50,386 bases of DNA from Oscillospiraceae bacterium (GTDB taxonomy: Bacteria > Bacillota > Clostridia > Oscillospirales > Oscillospiraceae). Positions 1 to 7,096 of the stretch are shown here, one piece after another. Position 1 is the stretch's first letter. The number at the start of each line of letters is the position of its first letter. The notes beneath the pieces are model-generated. The model did not search any database, was not told the DNA's origin, and worked only from the letters and a program-made list of their open reading frames with translations. Location: contig SVLC01000007.1 in assembly GCA_015068155.1 (NCBI GenBank), positions 1 through 50,386 of the forward strand, read 5' to 3'. The position numbers were made by a program, and so were the translations under genes.

Positions 1-56
1 CCACTTATGCATCGTTTTACTGCTGCGATAATTTCTTCCACGCTTATTCTTGACAT
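1..56 (-). CDS. Partial CDS, possibly IS3-type transposase OrfA N-terminus
   Basis: Eighteen complete codons run from an ATG off the window edge, reading MSRISVEEIIAAVKRCIS. A GGGGAG ribosome binding site lies 7 nt upstream. The start pattern of a short polar lead followed by an amphipathic helix ending in C-I-S-G resembles the helix-turn-helix N-terminus of IS3-family OrfA proteins. This is a weak, short match. Its ribosome binding site is buried in a long inverted repeat, a common protective feature of insertion-sequence transposase genes. It could equally be an unrelated small gene. Confidence 0.35.
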   Translation of the reverse strand, partial: MSRISVEEIIAAVKRCIS

Positions 57-63
57 AATAATA

Positions 64-120
64 CTCCCCATAGTGTAGTCTCGAAATTTTTGTTATTTCG
101 AGTGTCTACTCTATGGGGAG
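64..120. repeat. Long imperfect inverted repeat (57 nt hairpin)
   Basis: Arms at 64-78 and 106-120 pair with one mismatch. An inner stem (81-87 with 95-101) pairs perfectly around a 7-nt loop. The outer arm includes the ribosome binding site of the minus-strand CDS at 1-56. The hairpin could be the end structure of an insertion sequence, a translational block on read-through transcripts, or help terminate spo0A. No long T-tract follows it, so a simple terminator is less likely. Confidence 0.6.
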
Positions 121-160
121 CATATCAAAAGCTCCGGGGATGTTTTTTTGTAAGCGGAAT

Positions 161-937
161 TTAGAAATTTGCCACCTCGCTGGACTTTAGCTGCAGCTGC
201 AGCTTATCTGCAATCAAGGCAATGAACTCGGAATTGGTAGGTTTGCCCTTGGTATTACTGACCGTGTACCCAAAGAAGCGCTGGAGGGTATCCAGGTCAC
301 CTCTGTCCCAGGCCACTTCAATGGCATGGCGGATGGCCCGTTCCACCCGGGAGGGGGTGGTCTGGAAGGTCTTTGCCACCTGCGGATACAGCACCTTGGT
401 GATGGCGTTGATCACATCCATGTCATTGACGGCGATGATAATAGCCTCCCGCAGGTACTGGTAGCCCTTGATGTGGGCCGGCACGCCGATTTCGTGGATG
501 ATACTGGTGACCATGGCTTCAATACCGGATTTGTCATTGCGCCGCAGGGGTTGATTTTGCCGATTGCTGCCCCGCAGCTCCTGCAGCCGGTCCACCAAGG
601 CGGTCATATCGCAGGGCTTCAGCATCAGATACCGGGCGCCTAATCCGGCGGCGGTGGAGGCCACATATTCGGTGACGAAATTGGATGTAACCAGGATGGC
701 CGGCCGATGTTCCTGGTTTGCCAGGGCCTGCAGGATGCTGATACCATCCCGTTTGGCCAACATCAGATCCAGAACCACCACCCGCGGCTTCAGTTCCAAA
801 ATGCGGCGCAGGGCAGTTTCGCCATCCCCGGCGGTGCCCACTACTTGAAAGCCACCGGCATGGGCCAGGGCGGAGGTAAGACCGGCGCAGAATTCCTCCG
901 CGCTGTCGGCAATAAAAACAGTTGTAGGATGATCCAT
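161..937 (-). CDS. spo0A: Sporulation master response regulator Spo0A
   Basis: This 258-residue response regulator is close to the usual Spo0A length. The receiver domain (about residues 5-120) has acidic residue D11, phospho-acceptor D57 in VVVLDLML and the conserved lysine K107 in LMLKPCD. The C-terminal Spo0A DNA-binding domain (about 145-255) carries the characteristic [15 protein letters not shown] helix and a [13 protein letters not shown] segment. In Firmicutes Spo0A~P switches cells to sporulation and binds TGTCGAA (0A) boxes. The start is the ATG after an AGGAGC site. A sigma-A-like promoter lies at 1003-1031 and paired 0A boxes at 1099-1132, suggesting autoregulation. A second, diverged Spo0A lies at 33358-34098. 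Confidence 0.95.
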   Translation of the reverse strand: MDHPTTVFIADSAEEFCAGLTSALAHAGGFQVVGTAGDGETALRRILELKPRVVVLDLMLAKRDGISILQALANQEHRPAILVTSNFVTEYVASTAAGLGARYLMLKPCDMTALVDRLQELRGSNRQNQPLRRNDKSGIEAMVTSIIHEIGVPAHIKGYQYLREAIIIAVNDMDVINAITKVLYPQVAKTFQTTPSRVERAIRHAIEVAWDRGDLDTLQRFFGYTVSNTKGKPTNSEFIALIADKLQLQLKSSEVANF

Positions 938-1002
938 AATCGTGTGCTCCTGTCATTTGAATTTGGTGCCCATATCCGTGGGCCTTCGGAATTGACACCA
1001 AT

Positions 1003-1031
1003 AATGTAGCATAATACCCATTATTTTGCAA
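1003..1031 (-). promoter_or_regulatory. Probable spo0A promoter
   Basis: On the minus strand TTGCAA (1026-1031) and TACATT (1003-1008) are separated by 17 nt, about 65 nt upstream of the spo0A start. The -10 is only a moderate sigma-A match. Confidence 0.45.
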
Positions 1032-1098
1032 GGCGATCGAGAAACAATCGTTCGCCAAAAACTGAGCGATTACACTAAAAAGCAGGAAAAAACGAAAC

Positions 1099-1132
1099 TT
1101 TTCGACAAAAAACGACCAAGAATGTCGAAAAC
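1099..1132. promoter_or_regulatory. Pair of inverted Spo0A (0A) boxes
   Basis: TTTTGTCGAAAA on the minus strand (1099-1110) and AATGTCGAAAAC on the plus strand (1121-1132) both contain the full 0A-box core TGTCGAA. They face each other 10 bp apart between divergent spo0A and pepF. They lie about 33 bp upstream of the pepF -35 and about 68 bp upstream of the spo0A -35, so either gene could be the target. Binding is inferred from the consensus. Confidence 0.65.
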
Positions 1133-1164
1133 TATCCGGCTATAAAAAATGCCTGCCTGCTTGG

Positions 1165-1193
1165 TTGACGGAACGGATTTCTTGTTGTACAAT
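1165..1193 (+). promoter_or_regulatory. pepF promoter (sigma-A type)
   Basis: TTGACG (1165-1170), a 17-nt spacer and TACAAT (1188-1193) form a near-consensus promoter whose transcript would start near 1200, just before the GGAG site for the ATG at 1222. This argues against the in-frame upstream TTG at 1165 as a start. Confidence 0.8.
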
Positions 1194-1221
1194 AAAAGAA
1201 AACGAAAAGGAGATCTTACCT

Positions 1222-2976
1222 ATGAATGAAATTTGGAATCTGGACCCGATGTATAAGGGGTTTGACGATCCTGCCTTTGAGTCCGATCTGACTGCCGCCA
1301 AGGAGAAACTGGATGCTTTGGAGGCGCTGATGGGTAAACTGTCCGACATGGAACCTGCCCGGGGCCTGCGGGAGGGCGTGCAGATCCAGGAGGAAGTTAC
1401 CGACCTGCTGGGTAAACTGGTGCAGTATTCCGTGCTGCGGCAGAGCGCCAATTCCAAGGATGCCGAGGCCGGCTCCAATGTAGGCCGGGTCATGGCGCTT
1501 TACAGCCGCACCGCTGCGCCCACCGCCGCCTTTCAGGATTGGGCCGCCAAGCTGCCGAATCTGATGGAACTGGTAATGGCCGATGAAAAGCTGAAAAACT
1601 ATGCGTTCCTCTTCCGCAATATGCAGGAGGATGTCCGTTATCTGCTGCCCGGCCAGGGTGAAGAGATCATGGCCCGGATGCAGCTGACCGGCGGCAATGC
1701 CTGGTCCGACCTGCAGGGTTATCTCACCAGCACTGTGCCGGTGTCCTACAACGGCGGCACCACCAATCTGTCCTCTATCCGCAATTTGGCCCACGATGCG
1801 GATCCTGCCGTCCGCAAGGCTGCGTTTGAAGCCGAATTGCAGTGCTACGACCGGATCAAGGATGCCGTGGCTTTCGCCCTGAATTCCATTAAGCTGGAGA
1901 CCATCCATGATTGCCAGCTCCGCGGCTACGAATCTCCGCTGGAGCGGGTGCTGAAAAATTCCCACATGGAGCGGGCTACTTTGGATGCCATGCTTAGTGC
2001 TATGGATGAGTATCTGCCGAAATTCTGGCAGTACCTGAAGGCGAAGGCCAAGGTGCTGGGCCACGAGAACGGCCTGCCCTGGTACGATCTGTTTGCACCC
2101 ATGGGCGCCTCCTCCACCAAGTTCACCGCGGAAACCGCCCGGGATTTCTTGGTGCAGCTGTTTAACGAGTTTAATCCCGAGGAAGCGGATATGATCGCCG
2201 AAGCCTTTGACAATGCCTGGATCGATTTCTATCCCCGGGACGGCAAAGCCGGCGGCGCGTTCTGCGCCGGTATCGAAAGCCTGGGTGAAAGCCGCATCCT
2301 CACCAACTTCTGCGGCACTTTCTCCGATGTGGTCACCCTGGCCCATGAGCTGGGACATGCCTACCATAATTCCTGCATCCGGGAGCATCTGCCGTTGAAC
2401 AAGGATTATTCCATGCCCGTGGCGGAGACAGCTTCCACCTTCAATGAGTGCGTGGTCATGGCTGCAGCCATCGAAAAGGCCGCCGATCAGGCGGAAAAAC
2501 TGGCGCTGATCGAGTCCCAGCTCCAGGATGCCACCCAGATCATCTGTGACATCTATTCCCGCTACCGTTTCGAAAGTCAGGTGTTTGCCAACCGGGAAAC
2601 CCAGTTCATGGATGCCGATACCCTCAGCGACATGATGCTCCAGGCACAGAAAGAATGCTACGGTGACGGCTTGGATCACAACGCGCTCCATCCGTATATG
2701 TGGGTCAATAAGAGCCATTACTATGGCCCCAGCTTCTATAACTTCCCCTATGCTTTTGGCGGCTTGTTCGCCCGCGGTTTGTATGCCCAGTGTGAGAAGG
2801 AGGGCGCAGCCTTTGTGCCCAAGTATAAGAAGCTGCTGTACACCACCACCGTGGCCACTGCCGAGGATACCGCCCAGGTTGCCGGCATCGATTTGACGGA
2901 TAAGGAATTCTGGCGCAGCGCTCTGCAGATGATCGCCGACCAGATCGATCTGTTCTGCCAGTTGGTGGAAGCATAA
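1222..2976 (+). CDS. pepF: Oligoendopeptidase F, M3 family
   Basis: This 584-residue cytoplasmic zinc metallopeptidase of the M3B family cleaves medium-sized oligopeptides. The zinc motif HELGH (in TLAHELGHAYHN, about residue 380) is intact, and the PMYKGFDDPAFESDL N-terminus is typical of PepF. The start is ATG 1222, preceded by AAAAGGAGA and by a promoter that overlaps any earlier in-frame start. An M18 aminopeptidase follows 32 nt downstream on the same strand, so the two peptidases probably form a peptide-recycling operon ending at the hairpin near 4310. The inverted 0A boxes upstream raise the possibility of sporulation-linked control. Confidence 0.93.
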   Translation: MNEIWNLDPMYKGFDDPAFESDLTAAKEKLDALEALMGKLSDMEPARGLREGVQIQEEVTDLLGKLVQYSVLRQSANSKDAEAGSNVGRVMALYSRTAAPTAAFQDWAAKLPNLMELVMADEKLKNYAFLFRNMQEDVRYLLPGQGEEIMARMQLTGGNAWSDLQGYLTSTVPVSYNGGTTNLSSIRNLAHDADPAVRKAAFEAELQCYDRIKDAVAFALNSIKLETIHDCQLRGYESPLERVLKNSHMERATLDAMLSAMDEYLPKFWQYLKAKAKVLGHENGLPWYDLFAPMGASSTKFTAETARDFLVQLFNEFNPEEADMIAEAFDNAWIDFYPRDGKAGGAFCAGIESLGESRILTNFCGTFSDVVTLAHELGHAYHNSCIREHLPLNKDYSMPVAETASTFNECVVMAAAIEKAADQAEKLALIESQLQDATQIICDIYSRYRFESQVFANRETQFMDADTLSDMMLQAQKECYGDGLDHNALHPYMWVNKSHYYGPSFYNFPYAFGGLFARGLYAQCEKEGAAFVPKYKKLLYTTTVATAEDTAQVAGIDLTDKEFWRSALQMIADQIDLFCQLVEA

Positions 2977-3008
2977 GAATAAACCGGAAAATGAAAGGAA
3001 CAAATAGT

Positions 3009-4289
3009 ATGGATGATCGTATTCTTTCTTTGAAGCATTTCCTGGACGCTTCCGCCAGCGTCTATCACGCCATTGATGCTCTGCGCAAGACCCTGGAGGA
3101 GGCGGGTTACACCCAGCTTTCCGAAAGTGAGACCTGGACACTGGTGCCCGGCGGCAAATACTATATGACCCGCAGCGGCACCGCCATTATGGCTTTCCGG
3201 GTGCCCCAGGGCACTCCCAAGGGCTTCATGCTGTCTGCCAGCCATTCCGACCGTCCCTGCTTTAAGGTCAAGGAAAACTGCGAACTGAAGGGCAACTATA
3301 CCCGTATGGCGGTGGAGCGCTACGGCGGTATGCTCATCGCCCCCTGGCTGGATCGGCCGCTGTCCGTCGCCGGCCGGGTGCTGGTGGAAACCGAAACCGG
3401 CGTGGAAAGCAAGCTGGTGAATATCGATAAGGACCTGCTGCTGATGCCCAATGTGGCCATTCACATGAACCGCCAGGCCAATGAAGGCTATAAGTGGAAT
3501 CCTGCTGTGGATACGCTGCCGCTGATGGGCGGCAAGGATGCCGCCGGCAAACTGGAAAAGCTGCTGGAGGAAGCCGCCGGCGGTAAGGTGCTGGGCCATG
3601 ATCTGTATCTGTATATCCGGGAAAAGGCCAGTATTTGGGGTATGGATGAGGAGTATATTTCCTCCGCTGCGCTGGATGACCTGGCTTGCGCCTGGCTGTG
3701 CACCCAGGGCTTCCTGAAGGCTGCCGAAACCGAGGCCATCCCGGTGCTGTGCGTGTTCGATAACGAGGAAGTGGGCTCTTCCAGCCTGCAGGGCGCCGAT
3801 TCCGATCTGCTGGGTCTGCTGCTGCAGCGGATCTGCGGCAGCCTGGGTCTGAAGCTGGAGAATATGCTGAGCCAAAGCTTCATGCTCTCTGCGGACAATG
3901 CCCACGCTATCCATCCCAACCATCCGGAATTTGCCGACCCCAACAATGCCCCTGTGGTGAATAAGGGCGTGGTGCTGAAATTCAACGCCAACCAGCGCTA
4001 CACCACCGACGGCGTTTCCGCCGCCATCTTCCGCAAGATCTGCGGCAAGGCCGATGTGCCGGTGCAGACCTATTGCAACCGGGCGGACCTGCCCGGCGGC
4101 TCTACGCTGGGCAATATCTCCCTGACCCATGTGTCGGTGCAGAGCGCCGATATCGGCCTGCCCCAGTTGGCTATGCACTCCTGCTACGAGACTGCCGGCG
4201 TGAAGGATGCCATTTGGATGGAGGAAGCCCTCACCGCGTACTATTCCACCGCCCTGGAAGTGACCAACGGCGTGTATACCCTGAAGTAA
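3009..4289 (+). CDS. apeB: M18 family aminopeptidase
   Basis: This 426-residue binuclear-zinc aminopeptidase is close to the usual M18 length. Visible metal and catalytic positions are the first histidine in SASHSDRP, LDDLACAW, the glutamate pair in FDNEEVGS, DNAHAIHPNHPE, and the C-terminal histidine in PQLAMHSCYE. M18 enzymes release N-terminal residues, often acidic or neutral, in the cytoplasm. The ATG at 3009 is chosen because AAAGGA lies 9 nt upstream; the in-frame ATG at 2991 lacks such a site. It follows pepF and is closed by a strong terminator. The exact substrate preference cannot be read from sequence. Confidence 0.9.
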   Translation: MDDRILSLKHFLDASASVYHAIDALRKTLEEAGYTQLSESETWTLVPGGKYYMTRSGTAIMAFRVPQGTPKGFMLSASHSDRPCFKVKENCELKGNYTRMAVERYGGMLIAPWLDRPLSVAGRVLVETETGVESKLVNIDKDLLLMPNVAIHMNRQANEGYKWNPAVDTLPLMGGKDAAGKLEKLLEEAAGGKVLGHDLYLYIREKASIWGMDEEYISSAALDDLACAWLCTQGFLKAAETEAIPVLCVFDNEEVGSSSLQGADSDLLGLLLQRICGSLGLKLENMLSQSFMLSADNAHAIHPNHPEFADPNNAPVVNKGVVLKFNANQRYTTDGVSAAIFRKICGKADVPVQTYCNRADLPGGSTLGNISLTHVSVQSADIGLPQLAMHSCYETAGVKDAIWMEEALTAYYSTALEVTNGVYTLK

Positions 4290-4298
4290 AAAATCAAC

Positions 4299-4325
4299 TG
4301 CCGCCGGATTCCGGCGGCAGTTTTT
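4299..4325 (+). terminator. Rho-independent terminator after the M18 gene
   Basis: Perfect 10-bp GC stem (CTGCCGCCGG / CCGGCGGCAG) with a 2-nt loop followed by five T residues, just after the stop codon. Confidence 0.9.
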
Positions 4326-4331
4326 CGTGCG

Positions 4332-4613
4332 CTAATTTACGGAAAAACCCATGGTTTTTCCGTAAAAGAACATTTTCTGGCAGAGAATGCGCTGAATGCG
4401 AATCAAACTGTTAATCATGATTTCTGCATCCGGGTCTTCGTCTATGACACCCAGGCGATCCCGCAGGCGTTCATAGGCTTCGCTCATTTCGGCGTATAAT
4501 CGGTCACATTCGCCACCTTCGTAATAAGCGTTTTCTACGCCTGGGACGGCGTATTGGCCGTGTACTTCACCACAAAGCGTTAGATAGATCTCTTCAAAAT
4601 GATAATTTTTCAT
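4332..4613 (-). CDS. Small conserved-type protein of unknown function
   Basis: A 93-residue soluble acidic protein. Its middle (SEAYERLRDRLGVIDEDPDAE) and C-terminal helix resemble the short helical DUF6809-like proteins of gut Clostridia, but this is only an impression. The start ATG follows AAGGGG. On the minus strand TTGACA (4669-4674) and TAGACT (4646-4651) are spaced 17 nt and probably drive it. It is divergent from a ribbon-helix-helix protein gene, and repeated GTATAC sites lie in the shared region, so that protein may repress it. No catalytic motif is seen. Confidence 0.6.
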   Translation of the reverse strand: MKNYHFEEIYLTLCGEVHGQYAVPGVENAYYEGGECDRLYAEMSEAYERLRDRLGVIDEDPDAEIMINSLIRIQRILCQKMFFYGKTMGFSVN

Positions 4614-4637
4614 AAAACACCCCTTGCTGGATGTGAT

Positions 4638-4706
4638 GTATACAAAGTCTACAATGTATTCGTAGCTTTGTCAAGGAAAAAGGTATACGATGTATACGGG
4701 TGATCC
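4638..4706. promoter_or_regulatory. Divergent promoter region with GTATAC operator-like repeats
   Basis: GTATAC occurs at 4638-4643, 4683-4688 and 4692-4697. The minus-strand promoter (TTGACA 4669-4674, TAGACT 4646-4651) and a plus-strand candidate (TTGTCA 4668-4673, TGTATA 4691-4696) are interleaved with these sites. GGTGATCC (4699-4706) matches the anti-Shine-Dalgarno sequence just before the plus-strand ATG at 4709. The arrangement suggests autoregulation by the small DNA-binding protein. Confidence 0.5.
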
Positions 4707-4708
4707 AT

Positions 4709-4873
4709 ATGAAAAAGAACGAGAGCATATCCTTCCGTACCGACGAAATAACCAAGAACATTCTCTCTGAGGTTGCTGCCAGCAAAAAGTGGAGCATATC
4801 GCTTTTGGTGGAAGATATTGTACAGCAGTGGATTGAAGAGAATGGTTTGCGCGGCACGGAAAACAAAGAATAA
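4709..4873 (+). CDS. Ribbon-helix-helix (CopG/Arc-like) small protein
   Basis: A 54-residue protein whose first half (ISFRTDEITKNILSEVAASK) is the beta-strand plus helix of a ribbon-helix-helix fold, followed by WSISLLVEDIVQQWIEEN as the second helix. Such proteins dimerise and bind short inverted repeats, often as autorepressors or antitoxins. The ATG is immediately downstream of GGTGATCC. The GTATAC repeats between this gene and the divergent gene at 4332-4613 are candidate operators. A terminator follows at once, so it forms a single-gene unit. Confidence 0.65.
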   Translation: MKKNESISFRTDEITKNILSEVAASKKWSISLLVEDIVQQWIEENGLRGTENKE

Positions 4874-4909
4874 ACCGGGACTTGTCAGCAAAGGACAGTC
4901 CCGGTTTTT
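4874..4909. terminator. Terminator after the ribbon-helix-helix gene
   Basis: AACCGGGACT pairs with AGTCCCGGTT around an internal loop, followed by T residues. It lies between convergent genes and could also serve the minus-strand ABC operon. Confidence 0.75.
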
Positions 4910-4910
4910 C

Positions 4911-5177
4911 TTATTCTTCGATGGTTTCTTCCGTATTATTTTCATCCGGCGTATCATCCCGGAAACGCTCCTGGACGATGGCCATGGTGAAGCAAATCAC
5001 GCTGAGGGCGGCAGTAGCGACACTGACATACAGCCAGGGGTCAGCCTGGATCACCGACAGCCAGTAATTGCCGCCGTAATACAGCACCCGGCCGATGCTT
5101 ACCAGACACCGGGCGATGATCAGAATGGTCATCACCGCGCAGCAGCCGCCGATGGTTTTGAAGGGGATCTTCTGCAT
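4911..5177 (-). CDS. Small two-helix membrane protein
   Basis: An 88-residue protein with two predicted membrane segments (about residues 8-35 and 48-68) and a highly acidic C-terminal tail rich in D and E. It lies 18 nt after the ABC transporter gene at 5196-7096 and is the last gene of that operon. An AAGAGG site precedes the ATG. No known family is recognised. Its position suggests an accessory subunit of the exporter or an unrelated passenger. Confidence 0.65.
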   Translation of the reverse strand: MQKIPFKTIGGCCAVMTILIIARCLVSIGRVLYYGGNYWLSVIQADPWLYVSVATAALSVICFTMAIVQERFRDDTPDENNTEETIEE

Positions 5178-5195
5178 AGCGCTACCTCTTTCTCG

Positions 5196-7096
5196 TTATT
5201 CCAGCTCAAATGCGCCGGTATAAAGCTGGTAGTAGGTGCCCTTTTGGGCAATCAAGTCGTCGTGTGTGCCGCGCTCGATGATCTTGCCATGATCCAGCAC
5301 CATGATGCAGTTGGAATTTTTAACGGTGGACAGCCGGTGGGCGATGACAAACACCGTACGGCCGGCCATCAGCTTATCCATGCCGTCCTGCACCAGTTTT
5401 TCTGTGCGGGTATCGATGGAAGAGGTGGCTTCGTCCAAAATCATCACCGGCGGATCCGCTACGGCGGCCCGGGCGATGGCGATGAGCTGCCGCTGACCCT
5501 GGGAGAGATTGGCGCCGTTGCCGGTAAGTTCTGTGTCATAGCCCTTGGGCAGGCGGGTGATGAAGTCGTGGGCATTGGCCAGCTTGGCGGCGTGGATGCA
5601 TTCTTTGTCGGTGGCGGAGAGATTGCCGTAACGGATATTGTCCATCACCGTGCCGGTGAATAGGTTGGTATCCTGTAGCACCACGCCCAGAGAACGGCGC
5701 AGATCGGCCTTTTTGATCTTGTTGATATTGATGCCGTCGTAACGGATCTTGCCGTCGGCGATGTCGTAGAACCGGTTGATCAGATTGGTGATGGTGGTCT
5801 TGCCGGCGCCGGTGGCGCCCACGAAGGCGATCTTCTGACCGGGATTGGCATACAAGGTCACATCATGCAGCACCTGCTTCTCCGGCACATAGCCAAAGTC
5901 CACATTGTACATGGTGATATCGCCCTTCAGCTCGGTGTAGGTCAGGGTGCCGTCGCCATGGGGATGCTTCCATGCCCAATGGCCGGTGCGCTGGGCGCTT
6001 TCGGTGATGTTGCCGTTTTCGTCGATATTGGCGTTGACCAGGGTTACATAGCCATTGTCCACTTCCGGCTCCTGGTCCATCAGCTCAAAGATACGCTCCG
6101 CGCCGGCCAGGGCCATGATGATGGCGTTGAGCTGCATGGATATTTGGTTGATGGGCATATTGAAATTCCGGGACAGGACCATAAAGGCCATCAGGCTGCC
6201 CAAACTCAGAATGGGCTGACCGTTGATAAAGGTCACGCAAAGTATGCCGCCGACGATGGCCAGGATGGCGTACTGCACATAGCCCAGATTGTTGTTGATG
6301 GGGCCCATCATGTTGGAGAATTTGCCGGCGGCGTAGGCGTTGCGGCACAGCTCCTCGTTGCGCTGATCGAAATCATCCTTGGCAGCTTGTTCATGGTTAA
6401 AGACCTTGACTACCTTTTGACCGGTGATCATTTCTTCGATATAGCCGTTCAAATGGCCGAGAGAGCGCTGCTGACCCACGAAGAACTTGGCGGATTTGCC
6501 TGCCAGGGTCTTGGTGGTGAATACCACGGCGAAGATGGTTACCATAGCCACGATGGTCAGGATCCAGGATTCGATCAGCATGGTGACGAAAATTACCACC
6601 AGCGTTACCACGGCGGAGACCGCCTGGGGGATGGACTGGGAGATCATCTGCCGCAAAGTGTCGATATCGGAGGTGTAACGGGACATGATGTTGCCGGCAG
6701 TGTTGGAGTCGAAATACCGCAGAGGGAGGGTCTGCATTTTGGTGAACATATCATCCCGGATCTTCTTTTGGATACCCTGGGTGACAGCCACCATCAGATA
6801 GCTTTGCAGGAAGGTGGCCACCATGCCTACGGCAAAAATACAGGCAAGGCCTGCCAGGAAACGGAGGATGGGCCCGAAATCCGTGTTGCCGCTGGCAACA
6901 TGGGCTTGAGAAAATCGTCCACCAGCCGGCCCAAAGCGGTGGCGCTGACGGCAGATACCAGGGCGGCAATGAAGATACAAAGCAACACCACAAAAATGCG
7001 CAGTTTGTACTGCAGCAGGTATTTCAGCAGGCGCAGGAAGGTCTGCTTGGGGTTTTTGGCCTTACGGCCATCGCCCATCATTTTTACAGGAGGCAT
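5196..7096 (-). CDS. ABC exporter half-transporter, canonical ATPase half, frame interrupted
   Basis: Full-length product would be about 633 residues: an N-terminal six-helix membrane domain and an ATPase domain with Walker A GATGAGKTT, signature LSQGQRQL and Walker B VMILDEATS with the catalytic glutamate. The reading frame is broken near 6892-6904. The first 65 or so codons from ATG 7096 (through VDDFLKPML) are in one frame, and the rest (from ASGNTDFGPILRF) is in another. One missing base there restores a typical sequence. It may be a sequencing or assembly error or a real lesion. The ATG overlaps the stop of the upstream partner as TAATG, so the two are translationally coupled and probably form a heterodimer. 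Confidence 0.85.

Noticed and set aside
1165..1221. N-terminal extension of PepF from a TTG start
   Set aside because: The extension overlaps the -35 and -10 boxes of the promoter, so it cannot be in the transcript; ATG 1222 has a good ribosome binding site.
1216..3141. Long minus-strand frame opposite pepF
   Set aside because: It is the antisense shadow of a well-supported M3 peptidase with promoter and ribosome binding site; its translation is low-complexity H/G/I-rich and matches no family.
6880..6980. Programmed -1 frameshifting in the ABC exporter gene
   Set aside because: No X-XXY-YYZ heptamer is in the zero frame and this family has no known recoding; a missing base is simpler.
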